Origin: Virgibacillus proomii
GTDB taxonomy: Bacteria; Bacillota; Bacilli; Bacillales; Amphibacillaceae
Length of the DNA: 64,000 bases
Reading direction: 5' to 3'
Assembly (NCBI RefSeq): GCF_900162615.1
Contig: NZ_FUFN01000010.1
Span: 130,149 to 194,148 of the forward strand
Both the position numbers and the translations under genes were made by a program. This document shows, in pieces, positions 1 through 9,141 of the stretch. Numbering within the stretch: position 1 is the first letter of the stretch; each line of letters starts with the position of its first letter. A model generated the notes under the pieces. It had not been told where the DNA came from, did not search any database, and saw only the letters and a program-made list of their open reading frames with translations.

Positions 1-1298
<1,298 letters not shown>

Positions 1299-1445
1299 AA
1301 TCTAATGGAAAGATAGTCGTTGAATGATCTCTTATTTAGTTTTTAAGGTATGATCCATATTTTTTGATAAAAAGTACTTGCTTTTTTTACGAAAACAATT
1401 ATAATAAGTCTTGTGCCTATTTTTTAGAACAATATAAACATCATG

Positions 1446-1561
1446 TCTGGTAGCAATAGCGGAGAGGTCACACCTGTTTCCATACCGAACACAGAAGTTA
1501 AGCTCTCCAGCGCCGATGGTAGTTGGGGCTTTGCCCCTGCAAGAGTAGGACGCCGCCAGGC
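1446..1561 (+). rRNA. 5S ribosomal RNA
   Basis: A 116-base 5S rRNA gene about 150 bases after 23S. It shows the conserved CCGAACACAGAAGTTAAGC block and the closing helix TCTGG...CCAGGC. The 23S-5S-tRNA order is typical of Bacillaceae rrn operons. Confidence 0.96.
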
Positions 1562-1630
1562 ATTTTTCAATACATATAGCATGAGGTGTATATATTAAAT
1601 CTCAAAATAATTATAAATACATCTATTTTG

Positions 1631-1639
1631 TGGTATAAT
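1631..1639 (+). promoter_or_regulatory. Possible extended -10 promoter for the tRNA cluster
   Basis: TGGTATAAT (TGn extension plus a perfect -10) lies 54 bases before tRNA-Asn. The -35 region is poor. It could give the tRNAs extra transcription independent of the rrn promoters. Confidence 0.4.
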
Positions 1640-1692
1640 ATTTATTGATGCTATCTGTTGAGAACAGTGGCTATCTCATATATTTAGATTAT

Positions 1693-1764
1693 TCCACAGT
1701 AGCTCAGTGGTAGAGCAATCGGCTGTTAACCGATCGGTCGTAGGTTCGAATCCTACCTGTGGAG
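1693..1764 (+). tRNA. tRNA-Asn (anticodon GTT)
   Basis: A complete cloverleaf. The acceptor arm TCCACAG pairs with CTGTGGA, the anticodon arm ATCGG-CTGTTAA-CCGAT carries GTT, and the T arm contains GGTTCGAATCC. The discriminator base is G and CC follows. It lies directly after the rRNA genes, as in Bacillus rrn-trn operons. Confidence 0.97.
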
Positions 1765-1773
1765 CCTTTTTAT

Positions 1774-1813
1774 GCTTCCATAGCTCAGTCGGTAGAGCAC
1801 CACCATGGTAAGG
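1774..1813 (+). pseudogene. Host tRNA-Thr(GGT), 5' half, cut by element integration
   Basis: GCTTCCA acceptor, D arm, and the 5' strand of the anticodon stem (CCACC) with loop ATGGTAA. After the shared core the sequence departs from a tRNA: GGAAG follows instead of the pairing GGTGG, and no T arm follows. The missing 3' half, with GGTGG, a T arm and TGGAAGC that pairs with GCTTCCA, is 32 kb away at 33870-33911. The gene is therefore split and should give no functional tRNA here. Confidence 0.9.
1805..1813 (+). other. attL core of element A
   Basis: The 9-bp ATGGTAAGG is shared with 33870-33878 at the other end of the element, and flanks differ on the inner sides. It covers the Thr anticodon GGT and the start of the 3' anticodon stem. 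Crossover somewhere inside this core explains how the tRNA-Thr halves are distributed. Confidence 0.85.
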
Positions 1814-1845
1814 AAGGGGTCGCAAAATAAAATTTTATAAAATAC

Positions 1846-1916
1846 GCTCCCATAGTTTAACGGCAAAACATTGCCATGGTAAGGCAAAACTGTCGGTTCG
1901 ATTCCGACTGGGAGCT
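1846..1916 (+). tRNA. Element-borne tRNA-Thr (anticodon GGT)
   Basis: A full 71-base cloverleaf inside element A, 33 bases from the attL core. Acceptor GCTCCCA pairs with TGGGAGC; the D stem is GTTT/AAAC; the anticodon arm is TTGCC-ATGGTAA-GGCAA with anticodon GGT; the T arm is GTCGG-TTCGATT-CCGAC. Its body differs strongly from the host tRNA-Thr, but its anticodon region carries the same 9 bases as the att core. It decodes ACC/ACU and probably compensates for the host gene that integration destroys. No CCA is encoded. Confidence 0.9.
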
Positions 1917-1951
1917 TATTTTTTTTGGCTTTCTAATTGAGAAAATGAGTT

Positions 1952-1973
1952 TTAGGGGCTTATTAGGGGCTTA
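1952..1973 (+). repeat. Left arm-type direct repeats, TTAGGGGCTTA x2
   Basis: Two adjacent 11-bp copies (1952-1962 and 1963-1973). Three copies in the same orientation, one with a mismatch, lie just inside the right end (33733-33774). Position and repetition fit integrase arm-binding sites, since the integrase has a typical N-terminal arm-binding region. Confidence 0.7.
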
Positions 1974-2073
1974 TTTTTTAAAAGTGTATAGAAAAAGAAG
2001 GATATATTATTTCGTAATTGGCTGGCCTCTTATAGTATTCAATTTCTAATACCGCGGAAAAAGTACTAAAGCT

Positions 2074-2119
2074 GGGTGTAGAAATTCTTCCACACATGTG
2101 TGGAAATTTTTCTACACCC
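2074..2119. other. 46-bp near-perfect palindrome in the gene-free left end
   Basis: GGGTGTAGAAA...TTCCACACA meets TGTGTGGAA...TTTCTACACCC at a centre between 2096 and 2097, with only a few mismatches near the middle of the arms. It has no loop and no T run, so it is not a standard terminator. It could be a protein-binding site or a replication/transfer site. The stretch 1974-2505 otherwise holds no convincing gene, only short decayed frames. Confidence 0.55.
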
Positions 2120-2503
2120 TAAAAGTGCAAAAAAAGCGATAATATCAACGTTTGTGAGCTTTTTGTCTATGGTGTCCTATCTCACTCTCTATATATACGG
2201 CAGAAAAAAATAGTATATGTTTTGTTATGCTGTGAATAGTCTTTTTGTGCGGATCGATTATTGAACAATTTAAAGAAAAACTATTAAAGGTAGTATTACT
2301 ACATAGAAACTATCGGAAGAATACCATGATGCCATAAAAAACCTGGGCTGGATGGATATGATATGGGAACATGATGTTGGACAAGCCTTTTTTATTGGTG
2401 CTACCTCTTTTTTCACGTGTCTGGACATGGCTGATAGATTTTCTTAAGCTGTTGATAGACACGTTAGGGGTTCCCTCGCAAACTTCCATCAGCCCATTAT
2501 TGC

Positions 2504-2530
2504 AATAAAAAACACCATGCTAAATGGTGT
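2504..2530 (-). terminator. Terminator of the integrase gene
   Basis: Read on the minus strand, ACACCAT-TTAGC-ATGGTGT is followed by TTTTTTATT. It lies directly after the integrase stop codon. Confidence 0.8.
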
Positions 2531-2540
2531 ATGTGATGGC

Positions 2541-3704
2541 TTACAAAATATCATTAAACATGTCAGCCAATTTTTTATCTTTTTCTTTATCATAATGACC
2601 ATAAGTATCAACTGTAGTTGAAATATTGGCATGTCCCAATCTTTTAGAAATGTCTTTAATTCCAGCTTCCTTATTTAATAAATATGTTGCGTGAGTATGT
2701 CTTAAATCGTGAAAACGAACTTTTTTAAAACCAGTACGTTCTAAAAATCGACTAAACCATCGGCTAGGGACGGCAGGGTATAATGGCTTACCAAATTCAC
2801 TTGAAAATACAAAGAAATGTTTACCACTTTCCCATAATTCCTCTGTCTTTATTCGATCAGTATTTTTTACATGCTTATGTTTTTTTAATTCATTCATAAT
2901 TTCTGGAGCAACCGCAACTTTTCTAATAGAATTGGGTGTTTTAGGCTCTTTCAACTTATATCCGCTATGCTTGGTGTATCCAATCGAATAGCGTACATTA
3001 ATGGTGTTATCTTTAAATTTCACATCATCCCATTGTAAGGCTAACAATTCGCCTCTACGCATTCCCGTTGTAACAGCTAGTTTAATTAACAGACTCATTT
3101 GTTTATTTTTTTCTTTATCAAGCAAAATCATTAGTTCTTTTATTTCATCATTTGTGTATACCGAACCTTTTTTATACTTAACAGAAGGACGATCTACTTT
3201 ATCCATAGGATTCTTCTTTATAACTTCATTTGTTACCGCTAATTTAAAGATGCCATTTAATATATTGTAATGCTTATTAATAGTACTGCTTGCAAGACTT
3301 ATTGCATCTAGCTCTTGAATATATTGCTTAATATGATTATGGGTTAATTGATCCATTTGGTAACCACCTAAATGTTTATAAATGTGGTTATTTAATATTC
3401 GTTGATATGTGTCAATTGTGCTATCAGAAACGCGTTTCTTTAGGTTGCTCATATATTGTTTTTCAGCGTAAATTTTTAATGTTGTGTTGGAAGGTGCAAC
3501 ATATTCCCCAGTTTCAACCTCTGTAATGAACTCAGCACGTTTTTTTCGTGCTTCAACAATTCCCGAAACAGTGACAGTTCGCTTTCTTTTTATTTGTTTA
3601 CCATTGCTATCATACCCACAATAGACAATTAGCCGATACCTTTCTAATTTACCATCTTTCGCTTTCCCCATGTATTCAATACCAGCATTCTTACTCATAA
3701 TCAA
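2541..3704 (-). CDS. int: Tyrosine recombinase, integrase of element A
   Basis: A phage-type integrase of 387 residues, the usual length. The N-terminal ~65 residues resemble the arm-binding (AP2-like) domain, residues ~70-160 the core-binding SAM-like domain, and the rest the catalytic domain. Visible catalytic motifs are the first Arg in TTGMRRGE (about 214), HDLRH (about 331-335), GH in RLGHANI, and the Tyr in VDTYGHY (about 366). It should cut and rejoin the ATGGTAAGG core for insertion and, with an excisionase, for excision. The gene points at the left end and stops about 730 bases from attL, the standard int-att layout. Confidence 0.95.
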   Translation of the reverse strand: MIMSKNAGIEYMGKAKDGKLERYRLIVYCGYDSNGKQIKRKRTVTVSGIVEARKKRAEFITEVETGEYVAPSNTTLKIYAEKQYMSNLKKRVSDSTIDTYQRILNNHIYKHLGGYQMDQLTHNHIKQYIQELDAISLASSTINKHYNILNGIFKLAVTNEVIKKNPMDKVDRPSVKYKKGSVYTNDEIKELMILLDKEKNKQMSLLIKLAVTTGMRRGELLALQWDDVKFKDNTINVRYSIGYTKHSGYKLKEPKTPNSIRKVAVAPEIMNELKKHKHVKNTDRIKTEELWESGKHFFVFSSEFGKPLYPAVPSRWFSRFLERTGFKKVRFHDLRHTHATYLLNKEAGIKDISKRLGHANISTTVDTYGHYDKEKDKKLADMFNDIL

Positions 3705-3715
3705 TCATTCCTTTC

Positions 3716-4753
3716 CTAGTTTCTCTTCTTTTTTCTTTTATTCCTAGATGCCATTTCGCAACTTGAACGAGCTCTAAAGGGTAGTGTCGGACAAAATTTC
3801 ATCTTATCATTAGGTGCTTCAAATAAATGCTCACAATACTCACATTTTTTAAAGTTTGGCTTTTTAAGCATTGCGTGTATGATTTGGTTGTAGGCAAACT
3901 GAAACAAATTATTATAATGACTTTTAAGTTTATGTCCCTTTTTAGTACTAACCAACGACCAATTAAACAGTTTAGAAAAAATTGAGTTATTGATTAAATC
4001 GGAAAGATATTCTGTTTCATATTTTAAAAGTGTTTCATCATCAATCGTTTTAAAATAATCAAGTTTAGACTTTCTTAACGCGATATTAATATGTTTGTTG
4101 TTACTATCATTTGTAGTTGATTCTATATATTGAATTTCCCTCTCTTTAATTTTTTCCGTATTATTCATCATAATGCTTTCAAATACTTCGAAAATTACCT
4201 TATACTCCATTAGTTGTAAATTGAGCTCTACAAAATTGCAACTCGGTATGCAAATCGAATTATTAACAAGAGTTTTATCAAATGTATTAGGAAATGAAAT
4301 ATTACCAGTTGGTAAGCCAAATGTTTTTGAAAAATTAATGATTGATTTTATATTAAAAGGTTCTACCTTAGCAAGTTCTGTATAGAGTCCCATTGCATTA
4401 CCAAGATTATAAACTTCATAATAATCTACACTTTTATCATCTGCGACAATAACGGAATTTTTAATGTCCTTCACAATATCCTCTTCTTTTTGTAAATTTT
4501 GTAAATATGAAATGATTTCTTTGGCTGAAGTTTTCTCATACTTCGCAAGTCTTACAAGATCACTATAAAGTGGTGACTTGGATTTTGAAAAATATTTATG
4601 GCTGTTGAATTTGGATTGTTCGATAAAAGACTTATAGTCATAATACTTATTTTCAATGCTATTCAACTTATTTATGTTCTTATATTGCTTGTAATTATGG
4701 AAAACAACCACGGATTGGTCGTTATATATATCATATTCAAAAAGTAGGCTCAT
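3716..4753 (-). CDS. Uncharacterised protein with C-terminal zinc ribbon
   Basis: A 345-residue protein without a family name I can assign. Residues ~300-345 hold CEYCEHLFEAP, then FCP and SSCEMASRNKRKKKRN, a Cys4-type zinc-binding end like those of CGNR or DUF6076-type proteins, with a basic tail suited to nucleic acid binding. The start is supported by AAAGGAG 10 bases upstream. It ends 11 bases before the integrase start and is probably cotranscribed with it, so it could regulate integration or act as the element's repressor. That role is inference. Confidence 0.75.
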   Translation of the reverse strand: MSLLFEYDIYNDQSVVVFHNYKQYKNINKLNSIENKYYDYKSFIEQSKFNSHKYFSKSKSPLYSDLVRLAKYEKTSAKEIISYLQNLQKEEDIVKDIKNSVIVADDKSVDYYEVYNLGNAMGLYTELAKVEPFNIKSIINFSKTFGLPTGNISFPNTFDKTLVNNSICIPSCNFVELNLQLMEYKVIFEVFESIMMNNTEKIKEREIQYIESTTNDSNNKHINIALRKSKLDYFKTIDDETLLKYETEYLSDLINNSIFSKLFNWSLVSTKKGHKLKSHYNNLFQFAYNQIIHAMLKKPNFKKCEYCEHLFEAPNDKMKFCPTLPFRARSSCEMASRNKRKKKRN

Positions 4754-4783
4754 GACGTTTTTTCTCCTTTTTAATTTTGGGTC

Positions 4784-5009
4784 GTTGACTTACGTTAATT
4801 TTCGTTAACTTACGTTGTTTCAACATTACATATTTATATAAATAACCACATATAAAATCTAATAAAGGTGGTTAGTGATTGAAAAACATACAAATATCTA
4901 ATAATATTTACTTAACAACATCAAGTTATAAATGATGTTGTTAGGATTATATCATTATGATTAGAACTTATCAATTTACAACATTAAATTTTGCATTTAT
5001 GTTGTAAAT
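4784..5009. promoter_or_regulatory. Divergent control region with two palindromic operators
   Basis: This lies between the int-side operon (minus) and the replication operon (plus). It holds TAACAACATCA/TGATGTTGTTA (4913-4923/4933-4943) and AATTTACAACAT/ATGTTGTAAATT (4973-4984/4999-5010), both perfect and sharing ACAACAT. Two copies of ACTTACGTT lie further left (about 4788-4815). The layout fits a lysis/lysogeny-like switch bound by an element regulator. No single clear promoter was picked. Confidence 0.6.
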
Positions 5010-5038
5010 TTGAATTAATGATTGAAAGGAGTGATTAG

Positions 5039-5224
5039 ATGCAAAACATGGATGTAAGGATTGCAATCATTGAAGCAGGATTAAAATTCTGGCAAGTAGC
5101 TGATTGCTACGATTTACATGAAGGAAATTTCAGTAGGTTGTTAAGGAAGGAGCTAAGCGGAGATGAGAAAAAAAGAATTTTTGAAGCAATTGAACAAGCT
5201 AAAGAAAAATATAAAAAATCATAA
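5039..5224 (+). CDS. Small helix-turn-helix-like protein
   Basis: A 61-residue protein with a strong GAAAGGAGTG ribosome site. The pattern IIEAGLKFWQVADCYDLHEG then NFSRLLRKEL looks like a short HTH in which WQVADCYDLHEGNFSRLLR forms the DNA-reading part. Such proteins are common as the first gene of the early operon in integrative elements of Firmicutes. It is first in the rightward operon, straight after the double operator, so a regulatory role is likely but inferred. Confidence 0.75.
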   Translation: MQNMDVRIAIIEAGLKFWQVADCYDLHEGNFSRLLRKELSGDEKKRIFEAIEQAKEKYKKS

Positions 5225-5237
5225 GGAGTAGATGATA

Positions 5238-5536
5238 ATGGATAAAAAATTTCAGCAAGCGGTCATTGAATTACGAGAATATGCCACGCACCTTTCCCTT
5301 TTATTTGAAGGCTAAAAGATTTGCCAGTGCTTGTTGGTGAAGCAAATGATAAGACAGGGAAAATTAAAAGCAGTAATAGTCTGTATAATGTACAGGCAAC
5401 TTTAACAACAATTCATAGATTGCTATTTTACTCAATAGTAGACTTAGACCAAATACAACTGAAAATTTCTGATATTGCTCTTACATTTGAAGAGTTGGAA
5501 GAAAATAAAAAAGCGTTTGAAAATGATATTGATTAA
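5238..5536 (+). pseudogene. Small early protein, reading frame broken once
   Basis: An ATG at 5238 with GGAGTAGATGATA upstream opens MDKKFQQAVIELREYATHLS and stops at TAA 5313. In a frame shifted by one base the sequence runs on as LKDLPVLVGEANDKTGKIKS to a stop at 5536, with no ribosome site of its own. The two parts joined give about 99 residues, mostly helical, of unknown function. A one-base indel near 5309-5314 is the simplest reading. A programmed frameshift or a sequencing error is possible. Homologues of this size occur in early regions of satellites, from memory. Confidence 0.6.
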
Positions 5537-5570
5537 TTCCTGATTATTATTTAAGAAAGGAGCAAGTTGA

Positions 5571-5783
5571 ATGAATATCAAATTTGAACCAATCAAACGA
5601 AATACACTTACTGTTTCTGAAACAGCAAAATATTTAGGCGTCTCGACTGATTTAATTTATTTATTGGTGCGGGAAGGAAAAATTATTCATTTTCGTCTTG
5701 GGAGACGCATTTTATTTAAGAAAGAAGAAATAGACAAGTGGGTGCAGTCCCAAATGGTTGGTGGTTTAGATGATGAACAATAA
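5571..5783 (+). CDS. Excisionase-like helix-turn-helix protein (MerR/HTH_17 type)
   Basis: 70 residues. TLTVSETAKYLGVSTDLIYL, LVREGKIIHFRLGRRILFKK and EEIDKWV form the classic excisionase-family winged helix: ETAKYLGVS is the recognition helix-turn-helix and RLGRR the wing. AAGGAG lies upstream. It overlaps the primase gene by 14 bases, suggesting translational coupling. It may be the directionality factor for excision or a regulator of replication genes; the sequence does not separate these. Confidence 0.85.
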   Translation: MNIKFEPIKRNTLTVSETAKYLGVSTDLIYLLVREGKIIHFRLGRRILFKKEEIDKWVQSQMVGGLDDEQ

Positions 5784-6624
5784 TAAAAAAGGCGTGAATG
5801 TTGCAGCATCCACACCTTCACAAGAGAGCACTAACCTTAAGGCAGCATTAGCTTATTCCGAAATGCTTAACTGGTCAGTGTTTCCTATCCATTATAAAAG
5901 CAAAGTTCCCATTACGCAACATGGATTCAAGGATGCTACTACTGACGAAAACCAGTTAATCGAATGGTGGACAAGATATCCTCATGCAGGGATAGGTCTA
6001 CCGACTGGAAAAATTAATAATCTGGTGGTGCTTGATGTAGATCCAAGAAATAATGGCATTTATTCACTAGATAGATTAATAGATGAATATGAGCCTTTTC
6101 CTTATACGGTTGAATGTCTAACAGGTGGTGGAGGAAATCATTATTATTTCAGATATGATGAACGAATCAAAAAAAGTCATATACCAGGTTTTGAAGGAAT
6201 CGATATCCAGAGTGATGGAAAGTACGTTGTTTTACCACCAAGCACTCACCCTAGTGGAAGAAAATATTATTGGGAAGAATCTTCTAAACCAGTCGTAAAT
6301 CCTATTGCAGATATGCCTAACTGGTTAATTGATCAGTTAAAACAAAATCAAACAAACACCAATTATAATGCAAGATCAATAGAAGATTATTTAATGATAC
6401 TTCAAGGGGTTCCAGATGGTAATAGAAACAACAGTATGATGACGTTAATAGGCTATTTATTAGGAAAAGGGATTGATTATAGAGTTGCTTACATGCTAGT
6501 TCTGTTATGGAACGAAAATAACGATCCTCCCCTAGACAAAAACATAGTAACGAAAGCCTTTAACAACATATTAAGAAAAGAGGCTTCAAGGAGGCTGACT
6601 CATGATAGAGGAATTGGATCATGA
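5770..6624 (+). CDS. Primase-polymerase (Prim-Pol) domain protein
   Basis: 284 residues. The N-terminal half is a bifunctional DNA primase/polymerase domain: HAGIGLPTG (~73-81), catalytic acidic VLDVDPRNNG (~86-95), GGGGNHYYF (~118-126) and GIDIQSDGKYVVLPPS (~144-160). The C-terminal ~80 residues resemble a primase C-terminal helical domain. It should start DNA synthesis on the excised element. Its 3' end overlaps the helicase gene by 23 bases, so primase and helicase are made together, equivalent to a split primase-helicase of satellites and plasmids. Confidence 0.9.
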   Translation: MMNNNKKGVNVAASTPSQESTNLKAALAYSEMLNWSVFPIHYKSKVPITQHGFKDATTDENQLIEWWTRYPHAGIGLPTGKINNLVVLDVDPRNNGIYSLDRLIDEYEPFPYTVECLTGGGGNHYYFRYDERIKKSHIPGFEGIDIQSDGKYVVLPPSTHPSGRKYYWEESSKPVVNPIADMPNWLIDQLKQNQTNTNYNARSIEDYLMILQGVPDGNRNNSMMTLIGYLLGKGIDYRVAYMLVLLWNENNDPPLDKNIVTKAFNNILRKEASRRLTHDRGIGS

Positions 6625-8071
6625 AGCAGGGAGGGCAGCCCAACAACCAATAAAGAAGGAAGAGAAAACACAGTCTCAAAAATTAATTGAACTTACTTCT
6701 GATATGACGCTATTTTATGACGATCAGGGAGAATCATACGCAAAAATGAAAGTAGACAACCATTATGAAGTGTGGAATGTTGAATCCGAAACAATGGAAC
6801 TTATGCTAATTGATCGTTATATGAATGCATATGAAAATAAAATTCCTTCCAAAAAAGGATTAAAAGAAGCAGTCCAAGTGTTAAAAGCCAAAGCTAGATT
6901 AAGAGGGAAAAAAGAAGTTATTCATACACGAATTGCTGAAACGGATGACGCCGCTTACATCGATTTATGTAATGGAAACTGGGAAGTAATCGAAATAAAA
7001 AAAGAGGGCTGGAAAGTTATATCCAGCCCACCAGTATACTTTAAGCGCTCAAAAACTATGAAAACTTTGCCAAAGCCAAATAGAAATGGCAAAATCGATC
7101 ATTTAAAACCGTTTGTTAATTTCTCGGATAAATCTGATTTCAAATTAATTATAGCATGGTTGTTATCCACGTTAAAGGAGAATAGTCCCTTTCCAATATT
7201 AATTTTACAAGGTGAACAAGGGAGTGCAAAAAGCACAACTGCTAACATATTAAGGTCAATTATTGATCCATCCAGTTTGCCATTAAGAACATTTCCAAAC
7301 GATGAAATGACGCTCGCTATCGCATCTAGTAATACATGGATACTTGCATATGACAATTTAAGTGGTCTTTCTAATAAAATGAGTGATGCACTTTGTAAAA
7401 TGTCTACTGGCGGAGGAATAACAACAAGAACACTTTATACTACGAATGAGGAAACAGTCTTAAAAATAAAAAGACCATGTATTTTAAATGGTATTGATGA
7501 TATAGGACAAAGACCTGATTTATTGGAACGTTCGATAGTCCTTACATTACCAAGCATAAAAGCAGAAAAAAGAACAGATGAAAAAACTTTTTGGAAAGAT
7601 TTTAAAGATCAACATGCAAACATTTTAGGAGCGTTATGTGACGTTGTAAGTGGGACTTTAAGAGAGCTACCATACACAAAACTAAAAAGTAAGCCAAGGA
7701 TGGCAGACTTTGCTTTGTGGATTACGGCAGCTGAAAAATCCCTTGATTGGGAAAGCGATTCTTTTATAGAAATTTACAAAGCAAATATGAGTAAAGCTAT
7801 AGACCTGGGGTTGGAGTTAGATCCAATTGCAGTTGCAGTTCAGGAGTTAATGTCAGAAAGAAATGAATGGATTGCAACAACAACGGAAACATTAAATCAA
7901 TTAAAATCTCATGCGGAAAAAGAAGTGATAATTTCGCCATCATGGCCAACTCCGAATAAATTAAAAGACAGATTAAGAAGAATTGCACCTTCATTAAGAA
8001 CAAAGGGAATTGAATATGTTGAGTTACCTCGCAGTAGTAAAGGTGGGATGATAAAAATAAATAAATTTTAA
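6602..8071 (+). CDS. D5/P4-like replicative helicase ATPase
   Basis: 489 residues. Walker A is GEQGSAKST (~204-212) and a Walker B-like WILAYDNLSG lies ~245-255. GGGITTRTLYTTNEE and RPDLLERSIVLTLP follow (sensor/Arg-finger area of superfamily 3-like helicases). It should unwind the element origin in partnership with the Prim-Pol. The first ~150 residues are an accessory domain. The iteron array starts about 150 bases after the stop codon, matching origins that lie just downstream of rep genes in some satellites. Confidence 0.88.
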   Translation: MIEELDHEAGRAAQQPIKKEEKTQSQKLIELTSDMTLFYDDQGESYAKMKVDNHYEVWNVESETMELMLIDRYMNAYENKIPSKKGLKEAVQVLKAKARLRGKKEVIHTRIAETDDAAYIDLCNGNWEVIEIKKEGWKVISSPPVYFKRSKTMKTLPKPNRNGKIDHLKPFVNFSDKSDFKLIIAWLLSTLKENSPFPILILQGEQGSAKSTTANILRSIIDPSSLPLRTFPNDEMTLAIASSNTWILAYDNLSGLSNKMSDALCKMSTGGGITTRTLYTTNEETVLKIKRPCILNGIDDIGQRPDLLERSIVLTLPSIKAEKRTDEKTFWKDFKDQHANILGALCDVVSGTLRELPYTKLKSKPRMADFALWITAAEKSLDWESDSFIEIYKANMSKAIDLGLELDPIAVAVQELMSERNEWIATTTETLNQLKSHAEKEVIISPSWPTPNKLKDRLRRIAPSLRTKGIEYVELPRSSKGGMIKINKF

Positions 8072-8085
8072 CCTACACAGCCTAC

Positions 8086-8129
8086 ATTGTCTTCATTCTT
8101 TATCCTTCAAAAGTGTATGTAGTGTAGGT
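8086..8129. repeat. Repeats of CCTACA/TGTAGG after the helicase gene
   Basis: CCTACACAGCCTACATTG is followed by ATGTAGTGTAGGTAATGTAGGC, an inverted and repeated 6-mer pattern immediately after the helicase stop. It may be part of the replication origin together with the following iterons. Confidence 0.45.
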
Positions 8130-8222
8130 AATGTAGGCAGGTTTCGACTTTAGAAAACTGTATGATTTCTAGAAATATACTTTTTAATTTTGGAAGAGGA
8201 AAAAATATATTGCTTATCTATT

Positions 8223-8477
8223 TGTCTGACAGAAATAATCATTAAAAAGTTTAATTTACCAACACTTTTAAAATAAAAGCTTATAATTTTGTCAGACAAA
8301 TAGTCGCTAACTATAAAAATATAATTATGTCGGACAAAAACCTTTGAAAAACAAGTCTAACCATTGGTATTACAGTTTTGAGTGTGTCGGACAAAGAGGA
8401 TATTCAATTTTTATCTAACACATTACTTTAAAAAGATGGTCTAGTGCTTGGTATGAAAGGACTATCCTAGTCTGACA
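8223..8477. repeat. Five-copy TGTCnGACA iteron array, candidate origin of replication
   Basis: The palindromic 9-mer TGTCnGACA occurs at 8223, 8290, 8328 and 8385, with a near copy AGTCTGACA at 8469, in an A+T-rich stretch of about 255 bases. The 422-base gap between the helicase gene (ends 8071) and the next gene (8494) has no other coding content. Clustered palindromic iterons next to primase and helicase genes suggest an origin, although operators for the next gene are possible too. Confidence 0.65.
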
Positions 8478-8493
8478 AGGAGGTAATAAGAAT

Positions 8494-9105
8494 ATGGAAA
8501 TCATATATAAAATGTTAAAGGATGTAGAACGATTGAGGCAAGATGTTATGCGAGAAATCAATGAAATTGGTGCTAATGATCAAACCACGAAAAAAACTAC
8601 AGTTTATCCAATGGCAAAGATAGAACCGTTAATGGTTGAGGGCTATCCTGTTTTTCGATTTGGGTATGAAGGGTTGTTACCCATATTTATAGAAGATGAT
8701 TATGAATATTTGTCGATGATTAGGAACTATTATTTCCGTGCAACGCTTGATAGTTACGATTTTAAAAGATTTAGGCTACCTGTTATGAAGGAAGTTGTTG
8801 TCATATTCGTTCAATATTTTCTAAATAAAAAAATCGGGGATTTGAATAATCGTAACAAAAAATATATCCAAGATGCAATACGACAGACAAGACTCTTTGG
8901 TGATGATGACTGGCAAAACGTTTGGAACATGGATATTGGTTTTTTGGATAACGAAAAAGATCACATTCAAGTGTATGTGGTCGAAAGAAAAAACCTATCA
9001 TCTTTTATGGGTTACCTAATGAAATATCATGAAAAATTAAAGGATGGTACAAATTATTTGCCGACAAAAGCGGAATATGAAAAATATTTCGCTAACGAAA
9101 AATAA
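8494..9105 (+). CDS. Hypothetical element protein
   Basis: 203 residues, not recognised. There are no membrane segments or signal peptide. The N-terminal 20 residues are probably helical (MLKDVERLRQDVMREI). The middle part FRFGYEGLLPIFIEDDYEYL and the aromatic-rich remainder suggest a compact globular protein. It has a good ribosome site (AAGGAGG). The last iteron lies 17-25 bases before its start, so it may be controlled by whatever binds there. It sits between the helicase and replication-relaxation genes. Confidence 0.75.
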   Translation: MEIIYKMLKDVERLRQDVMREINEIGANDQTTKKTTVYPMAKIEPLMVEGYPVFRFGYEGLLPIFIEDDYEYLSMIRNYYFRATLDSYDFKRFRLPVMKEVVVIFVQYFLNKKIGDLNNRNKKYIQDAIRQTRLFGDDDWQNVWNMDIGFLDNEKDHIQVYVVERKNLSSFMGYLMKYHEKLKDGTNYLPTKAEYEKYFANEK

Positions 9106-9141
9106 GATAAAAGCACACACTAATATTAATGGTAAAAAACT

